Below are positions 56,839-64,000 of a stretch of DNA of 64,000 nucleotides, in pieces. The stretch spans positions 14,879,446 through 14,943,445 of the forward strand of contig CM043969.1 of NCBI GenBank assembly GCA_014529385.2, given 5' to 3'. The DNA comes from Adiantum capillus-veneris. Taxonomy: Eukaryota; Streptophyta; Polypodiopsida; Polypodiales; Pteridaceae. The notes beneath the pieces are model-generated. The model was not told where the DNA came from, searched no databases, and saw nothing but the letters and a program-made list of their open reading frames with translations. Made by a program: the position numbers and the translations under genes. The number at the start of each line of letters is the position of its first letter. Position 1 is the first letter of the stretch.

Positions 56839-59800
56839 TTACAACTCTTGAGAATCTATAATTGGTTTGAAGGTCCCTTGTTGTGATGGTAGGACCATAA
56901 TATCAGATTTTCCCTCATAAGGACCCAAGTAGGAAGGCAACTCCTTAAAGGTTTCCTGTTGATTATCCTCCAATTTCTTTGTGCCTTGATCGTTGTACAT
57001 AGACTGCGTGTTGACGTCAACCATGACTTTGTCAATGTCAACTTCAACAATGGGTGATATCCTCCTGTCTTGATTCTCATCTCTCACTTTCTTGACCATT
57101 TTCCAAAGTTATTCTAGCCAAATGTCTTTGACCTCTAGCATATTAGGTGGTATCTAGTAAGCAAAGTTATTCGTAGTGTTCTCTGTCACTTGATTTGTGA
57201 CGTCCTTTTGATATGTGTCTGCTTGTTCTTTCTCTGGATGGTGTTTCAGCTCTTTCACCTCGTCTTGTTTGTTGATTTTTTTCTTTTACTTTTCATTTAA
57301 AATTAAAAGTTCGGGGTCTCGTTCTTGTTCACTCACTTCTTTCGGTTCATTGGGGTCTCTCAGGTCTATAGATGGTTGGAAAACCATCCTCTCTTGGATG
57401 GGCCTAGCCAATGGAGGCTCCATTAGATTTTGAGCAGTCTTAATCAATTTTTTGCACATTTCTAGTCAGAGCTTTTCCCATTCTGCATTAGGAAAAGTCA
57501 GCCATCTATGTTCCATTATCTAGCGATTGCTCAATTTGGCTTCGTACGCTTTAAGGATTGCTTCCAATGGCTCAAGTTTTTTTCAACTAGCACCGAACCT
57601 TTGGAACTAACTTCTTTTGGTGTGATTTCATTCAGGTCTCGTTCAATCTCACGTATTTCCTCTAGTACGATACTAGACCTATGCCTTGCTGCTTGATGTG
57701 ATTGCTCTTGAGCTTGGGAAAGCTCATTTGTAATAGCCTTTCATTTCTTATGGTACTGGGCTTTCACTCTGTCTCGTGTGTCTTTTCTAATTGATTTCGT
57801 ACTAACAGATTTGTGAGAGTCACTACCTTCTTTTTCACTTGATGTTTTCATTTTGCCTGCACTCTTGTCAACGCTTTCAATGGTATTTTTGTCTCTGAGT
57901 CTGATCCACTTGAGGATAGTAAAACCTCCACAATGTTCATAGTCACTTTTCCTCCCTTATCTAGGTTCTATAGGCAATCTAGGTACATGTGTTTAATATT
58001 ACACCCTTCATCCATCACTCCTCTTCTCATGAGGAGTGCTGACCATAGCATTCGATTGATCCTCAGGGCAATCTCTAGCCTAATCATCTCCACCGCACCT
58101 GCAGAATGGTCTTAAGCAATGAGGTCTTTGTTGTTTAGGTTGCTGAGCATATGGTCTTGGAGGATATGGCTTTGGTCTAGATTCACCCTGATTAGCTATG
58201 AACATCAATGTTCCTTGGCTTAAGGTAAACCCTTAGCTCTGATTTACATTGCCCTTCATCGACTTTGAAGCTCTAGACGATGAAACAACACTTTTTTTTA
58301 TCATAGGATTCCATGATCCTTGATGGATAAGGATCACTCTAATGGCAGTGTCTATGGTGTTCTTTGTCGTGATACATCTGGACTAGTACTAAAGCACTCT
58401 CCTCTAAGTACCGATCTCGATACATATACCTCGCTAATGCATGATCTTCTCCCAATAGTGGTGGTTGATGAACTAACACAGGTCTTGGTCTCGCTACTCC
58501 TGGTTGTGGGTTTACTGGTCTAGAGGTGTGTCTCAGTGTTGGTGATGCTAGTCTATTTGGTTGATACTGAGGGTTTTTTGGTGTGTTTTGCTGGTATTAA
58601 GGCTTCAAGTGATAAGTACTTTCCCTAAATTTCCCTTGATTGTCGTAGCATTCCTTGGTGGCATGGTTCATCCATTTATTCTCAATGGCACATCACTTCT
58701 GCTTAGGATATGACTGCAATAGCATAGTGCACTATGGTGTCAGATGATCACTTCCATAGGTTAAGCATTACCTTAATGGTGTACTCTCTGATTCTAAATC
58801 CCCAACTTTTGCCTCAATCTCCTCACAAGTTCCTCTGCAAGCTATTCGGTGTTCATGGGTGTTTGTTGTTGTGATGGCGTTTTAGTCATGCTTGGTCCAC
58901 TGATTGCAAATCAAGAATCTTTTGAATTTGGATATGCATCTCGTACTTCTCCATAGATTTGGCAATTGTCCACTAAATAGATGGCTTATTTTGTGATCTT
59001 CTCTAGCGTCATACACTTTTTCAAGTGCAAATCCTTCTTGAGGTGTTTGTTCTTGAGCCCCTCTATGAATAATACTACTTGATGATCCTATTAAGGTTTC
59101 TCACATGGTGGGCACCTCTCAATGTACTGGTTGAATTGCAAAGCGGCCTCTTAGACTTTCTCACCTTCTTTTTGCTTGAATAAATATATCTGCAACACAA
59201 TATTGTGTTCGATTTCTCTCATAAAAAACTCCTCTACAAAATCCTGTAGCAATGCTTCTATATTCCCATAGTCTTCCTTTTTTAAAGGTCAAAACCAAGT
59301 AAGGGAAGTGCCTTCCAAGGTCAATCCCCAAAACCTTCAAACTGGATGTGGAAATTTGTGATGTATTCAACTCTCAATACCTGTTTGAAAGATGTCAAAC
59401 GTGCATGGGGATCACTTGATCCATTGTATTTTGAAGACATGCATTTTGCAACTTGGGACGGATGCATGGGCCTTGGCTCATTGACATATCTCACCATTCT
59501 CGGAGCTCCCACAAAAGCTTCCTCATATGGAGATGTTTCCATTCTTGGTATAGCTCTCATTTCTTCTCTCATAGGTATATCAGGCCTTGCCCTTTCAATA
59601 GGGTGTGGTGTGGATGACCTTGTGACGACCCTATAGCCATATCTGATAGGCTCTAGTTGTGACAAGTGACTCCTTCTCATCCATTGATCTAGAACTTTTG
59701 GTTTGCCTAATCCTGTCTTAAGAGTACTCTCTACATGAGGTGGAATCTCAGTGACTCGGTCTATAAAACTTACCTCCTTTTCTATGGGCTTTTTGTGGGC

Positions 59801-60727
59801 CATTTGGTTTAAGTAGATAACAAAAAACGATTCTCCCCAACAAGAAAGCTTTTCCATGTCCACCATATATGCATACCTCTATCATGTCCCTTACTATCTA
59901 ATAGACATACATGTACATCTGCTTGATGTTGGTAAGTTTCATAGGGCTCATGTCTACCTTGATGTAATAGTTTTCCCTCTCCTTGCTCATTAACTTGGAC
60001 AATCCCCTTGTAGGATCATCTACAAGTACTTTTTCTAGTTCTTTCATGGATATAAATCTAACTCTTGGGTCATTCTCTAGTGCAGGTCTCTCAATTCCTT
60101 TGTAAACGTTTTCTTTGGTTTTGGTCATTCCCATAGCATCAACACGGTCATGATTATCAGTCCTAAGATAGACAACCACTCTCTCATCAATACATCAATC
60201 TTCATAGTCGACATCCTCAACTTGCTCTCAAAACCCATGATTTTCCAAGTCCTCTCAAGCATAGCAATTATGATGGATGTCTACATAGATTTTGGCTTCC
60301 TTACCATTAGTATAGTGATATTATAGTTGTTTGGTCGGTGGAATTTTTGGTTTTTGTGATGTGCCCTTCCCTTTTCTCACTATGGTAGTTCATTTCCCAT
60401 GCTTTCTCAGCCATAAGAACAGTGAAGGCTGGCTCAAAAGAAGGCTGGCTCAAAAGAAGTGTTAAAGATTGCCAAGGATTCTAGGCTTTCTTGATTTACA
60501 CTCTCTTCCATAGATCCCCTACTTACTTGGTCTCTTGGCAGTGTGACACATGACCGATACCAAGCTCTTGATCTTAAGAACATGAACAATTTAGTGATTT
60601 CAAACTTGATCTTTACTTGGAGTTCTTTATATCCTTTGGATCTTCTTGTTGGGGTAAAGGCAATGTGCCTCTTAACCTTGTCAACGGACACGCCAAAGAC
60701 ATCCGACTGCCCATTACTTGTACACAC
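56839..60727 (-). pseudogene. Element F: decayed Gypsy gag region related to D
   Basis: Minus-strand coding-like sequence with the order of D's Gag. An RS-AWYRSCVTLPRDQVS / MEESVNQ segment near 60550 parallels D's N-terminus. NGSSDPHARLTSFKQVL near 59400 parallels SGSGDPYDHLTSFKQVL of D. The end near 56839 reads LPSYLGPYEGKSDIMVLPSQ. About 57100-59300 has scattered Gag-like frames with many breaks. No pol and no LTR of its own were seen. Confidence 0.6.
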
Positions 60728-60805
60728 CTTATTCTTTACCAGATAGAGAAATAAAGGGCTCTCTCACACATACAAAATGTTGAGCTACTCCACCCACATA
60801 TTGTG

Positions 60806-60807
<2 letters not shown>

Positions 60808-60882
<75 letters not shown>

Positions 60883-60893
60883 CCCCCCCCCCC
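60808..60893 (+). repeat. TC microsatellite and C tract
   Basis: About 36 TC units (60808-60880) run into 13 or 14 C. Long reading frames across it on both strands are low-complexity artefacts. Confidence 0.95.
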
Positions 60894-60939
60894 ACATCCC
60901 GCCCCGCACACGCACCACATTTATTTGTGCAATCACAAT

Positions 60940-60952
60940 TGATATCAGAGCT
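60940..60952 (+). other. Weak primer-binding site of element K
   Basis: TGATATCAGAGCT differs by one base from TGGTATCAGAGCT of Copia J. It lies three bases after a possible LTR end. Confidence 0.5.
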
Positions 60953-62399
60953 ACGGCTTGGCGATGGTGGGGAGCACGACGGCTTTGAGAGCTTGGAGGA
61001 AATATCTCACTCAATGTCTGTGGTGGAGAGATCAAGAAAGCTTGAAAACTTTGTGAGAATGCAATGGGAGCTTGTGAGCTCAGCTGAGAGTGATATATAC
61101 TCCTGTGGAAGCTCAAAAAAGAGTGTGGAAGATAATGTGTAGGTGAAGGTGCTACCCTAAAACTGTGTCTGTAGCATCACTATTTTCAAATTTTTTTTCC
61201 TGCTTGTAGAATGTAGATCTAAATATTCTGCTTGGCTTTGTTTTGACGTGGTCTACAACTTTGCAGAAGAAACTTTTTGGAAGAAAATTTTTGCAAATTT
61301 CTCACCGTATTACTGATATTTAGCTCAGACAGGCTGTATACAAAAAATTTCAAGTTTTCTTTTTTTGCATAGTGTGCGAGTTTGATGCATTTTTTGGAAG
61401 CACGGCAAGTGCTCAAAGTTGGGTGCACAAATTTTGAACTGAAGATGCAATTTTAGCTTGTGCAGAGCTTGTGGTTTGAGGGTTTTTTGGTAGATTTGGG
61501 CAACAAAGCACGGAGGCGTTTACACACCATCAAAGCGGTCTCTTAAGAGACACGATTTCTCGAGCACACAAGTGGAGCTTCTTTCATAGGATACTTTGGC
61601 AGCGATTTTGGACTTCATTTCATGGTCTTTGAGAATGGATTTGCATATGGTTATAATATGGTTGATGCCCATTATACATGCATTTTTGCGAGCACTTTTG
61701 TGCCAGTGAGCTCTATTTTTGAGAGCATTGTTTTTGCATTGATCAGGTTTCTAGATTGCAACTCTTTTTGTGCTTGTTTATGTGGGCCACTCCATGGATG
61801 TATGCTCATGCAGATTGTGATTTTTTGTGAAATTGTGGAACCATTTTGGCATTTCTACTCATTGGCATTGAATAGTAATATGGTTTATAGTTTTAGAGTC
61901 GTCTTTCAGAGACTATAGTGGTCGAGGTTTACTTCCAATTTGCCATAAATTTTGTTGACATATTTTGGTCAATTTGTAGTTGTCGAGAGCTTCTTCCACT
62001 TTGGCATCTTGGATGCGGTTTTATGGTTGAGATTTGCATTGAGATTTTACTCCAGCTACAGAGGAGACTCTGCTGATTTTTCACCAGGTTTTATGCATTT
62101 TGTGATAGGTGCTAGAGAGCTGTTTTAGCCAAGTTTTGGGTTGTGTCTATGCGGATTGTCATTTTGCTTGCACTCTCATTTTGTATGGTCACTATTTATG
62201 CATGCTTGGTCCTTGGTTTTTGCAAAGGGTTAGCACTTTATGCGATGTTTGCCATAGTTTTGGTGTCAGATGTTTGATTACCTGGTTTTCTTTTGCATTG
62301 TGTTGAGCGGTTATGCTCTTATGGACAATGCATTTACACATTGTGTGGATTGATCTATAGACTCATTTTGTGCTCAATTATGGCATCTTGCGGTGGTAG

Positions 62400-63000
62400 T
62401 TTGTCATTGGATACACAGGTTGGTGTATCATGCAGATCCCAAAGGCACAAACATATGGTTTGCTGGCATTGTGGCAGACCAAGGCACATGACGAGATGTT
62501 GTTTCAGGCTTGGATACAACGGAGGATTCCATTGGCTATTGTTGAGAGTACACGTGTGGTAGATACTCCTACTTCTATAGTTCACCTAGGCATGCGTGTT
62601 GGAATTATCTCACGACGATTGGCATCTAGACAACGTTGCTTTACGCCATGTTACTCCTCATAGGGAGTGGTTTAGCACAAGCTCTAAGATAGAATGGTGT
62701 TCACGATGTGGGTGACATTCATTTTCATTTTGTTAGTGGGAGTATGCTTGTGCTCCATGATGTTCAATATGTCTGATGCTCATAGGAGTTTGATCTCCAT
62801 CTCGCAACTTAGAGATCATGTGCGTCTTGTTCAGTTGACTGATGAGTCTTACTTGATGAGGAGAGGTTTACTTGTGATAACCCAAGGACATCGTGGTGCT
62901 CGTTTGACTCTTCTCTATGTTCTTGGTGTCAGAGACGCCATAATCTTTGTGAGTCTATTGCCATTCAGACATTCGCCTAGAAATTCGCAGTCTAGGTGAG
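62400..63000 (+). pseudogene. Gag-protease remnant of element K
   Basis: A CCHC knuckle is followed by DESYLMRRGLLVITQGHRG and LYVLGVRD, the stretch before the Copia integrase, where related elements have ...LDVLYVPGL. Coding is broken. Confidence 0.6.
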
Positions 63001-63465
63001 TACACTTTGCTGATGAGCAGCGTGACACTTCACTCGTTGTGCATGGAAGGTCTAAGGACATACATATAGAGAAAGAGATCTCTTTGAGTGCATGATTAGA
63101 GTAGTCACCACTGGTAGTGATAGATCTCGATGCTTTGCTAGTAAGAGAGCAGAGTAGTGAGTCACATGTGCAAGACCGTGTAGTCATAGTGACTTTGTAG
63201 ACATTTTCATGGATGAGCTCCAGGGTGCTGTGCATGACATGTCTGTAGATGTAGGGTTAGAGTGGCCATGCTCTAGCGAGAAACAATGGATTGATCCTCT
63301 TAGGATAGAGATGCCTCCTACCACAGAGATGAGCGATATGGAGTTCTTTGACATACTCATGCTAGAGGCTGATATGGTGATGCCAGGACATGTGGATACA
63401 ATCCCTGTGGATGATGAGGGAGTGACAACTACCCTAGAGTCAAGATTGTGTTAGATTTAATGGCC
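63001..63465 (+). pseudogene. Coding-like acidic stretch of element K
   Basis: A frame around 63209-63454 has MSVDVGLEWPCSSEKQ and MLEADMVMPGHVDTIPVDDE. Acidic spacers like this occur between Copia integrase and reverse transcriptase, but there is no diagnostic motif. Confidence 0.3.
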
Positions 63466-63770
63466 ATGTGGCCGATCATCCATCACTAATTGCTCCTAAC
63501 CCTAAGTGTAGAGCTATACACTTGTGTGAGCCACTAGCACTACTAAGTACAATGTGTATTGTGCCTTAGTGCATAAGATAGAGAAGAAAGAAATGGGGCA
63601 CACAGTACATGTTGGCTCTCCCCCTCCAACCTGTGTGTGTGGCTATGGTGGTGAGTGTGTGAGTGTATGTGTGTGCGTATTCCTCTTCCGTTGTGCAAAA
63701 GTATGAGCTATAACTGAATCTTCCTGCATGTCTACCTGAATATGGCTGCACTAATTCACCTACACATCTT
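63466..63770. other. Intergenic or LTR-like stretch
   Basis: No gene seen. A purine-rich AAGATAGAGAAGAAAGAAATGGGG near 63566-63589 and a GT-rich run near 63630-63680 could be part of an LTR, but no second copy is in the window. Confidence 0.25.
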
Positions 63771-64000
63771 CTTAAGCTTTAGCCAATTCATTGTCTTGAT
63801 CCCATGATTTCTTTTCTTCCTATACTACAGGTACATGTTCTTTGAAAAATTCACCCTACGTAGTTTGAGGCTGTAGAGACTCACCCTCAAGGACTTCTAC
63901 TTCATGCAAGGCATCTGCAAACCCCAACTTCTCATACACAGCTTTGACTATGTCTTCATCATTAGCCTGTAAGAAGATAGCATCTTGTACAATAAACTCA
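63771..64000 (-). pseudogene. Coding-like remnant at the right edge
   Basis: The minus strand from 64000 reads like a protein (VYEKLGFADALHEVEVLEGE) but is broken and matches no family I recognise. It continues beyond the window. Confidence 0.3.

Larger units (their letters stand above)
60894..63465 (+). mobile_element. Element K: decayed Copia-like 5' part
   Basis: An LTR end ...AATCACA at 60937 is followed by ATTGATATCAGAGCTACGG, a weak form of the initiator tRNA-Met site. A zinc knuckle (CWHCGRPRHMTRCC) is at about 62455-62500. Copia protease-flank sequence is at 62760-62930: SLISISQLRDHVRLVQLTDE and LTLLYVLGVRD. 61143-62370 is T-rich without a convincing gene. No integrase or reverse transcriptase was found. 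Old, with many breaks. Confidence 0.55.

Noticed and set aside
60729-61142. Ser-Leu and Arg-Glu repeat proteins
   Set aside because: Translations of the TC microsatellite; no non-repetitive domain of support.

Overview
The window looks like nuclear DNA of a land plant with a large, retrotransposon-rich genome. The evidence is the kind of elements present: Ty3/Gypsy copies with 2-kb LTRs and two RNase H domains (a Tat-lineage trait), Gypsy copies with a tRNA-Asp-type primer site, and Ty1/Copia copies primed by initiator tRNA-Met. I cannot name the species; a fern or other spore-bearing plant is only a guess. I found no host protein gene, tRNA or rRNA. Almost every base can be placed in an LTR retrotransposon or a remnant of one. 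Layout: (1) 1-8377, minus strand: gag-protease and 5' LTR of a Tat-like Gypsy (A), running off the left edge. Its LTR carries a young, nearly whole Copia (J, 1665-6291, target duplication ACACC). (2) 8378-9541, minus: start of an older Copia-like element (H) into which A inserted. (3) 9545-11936, minus: a decayed Gypsy-like gag start (I) with a leader built of ~285-bp repeats, each centred on a 22-bp palindrome. (4) 11937-43556, plus: a Tat-like Gypsy (B), a relative of A, split by two complete nested Gypsy elements: G (16788-25312, duplication AAAGA) and C (26700-40091, duplication TATGG). (5) 43557-56712: a rearranged Gypsy (D) of C's general type, with ends and gag on the minus strand and the pol block (E, 45183-50263) on the plus strand. 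D's leader carries the same ~285-bp palindrome repeats. (6) 56839-60727, minus: a decayed gag region (F) related to D. (7) 60808-63770, plus: a TC microsatellite and a decayed Copia start (K); a minus-strand coding-like remnant closes the window. Relative ages follow from nesting and from hand-counted LTR mismatches: J about 2%, C about 2-3%, G about 3.6%, B about 3-6% depending on segment; D, E, F, H, I and K are older or more decayed. If the commonly used rice rate of 1.3e-8 per site per year applied, J to B would span roughly 0.7 to 2 million years. The most unusual material is in C and E: a second retropepsin-like domain downstream of integrase, a following reading frame with repeated Trp-Val-Pro-Lys motifs, and in C an intact 140-residue acidic accessory ORF before the 3' LTR. 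G also carries a ~1.6-kb unknown coding region after integrase. The palindrome repeats in the D and I leaders are the clearest unexplained non-coding signal.
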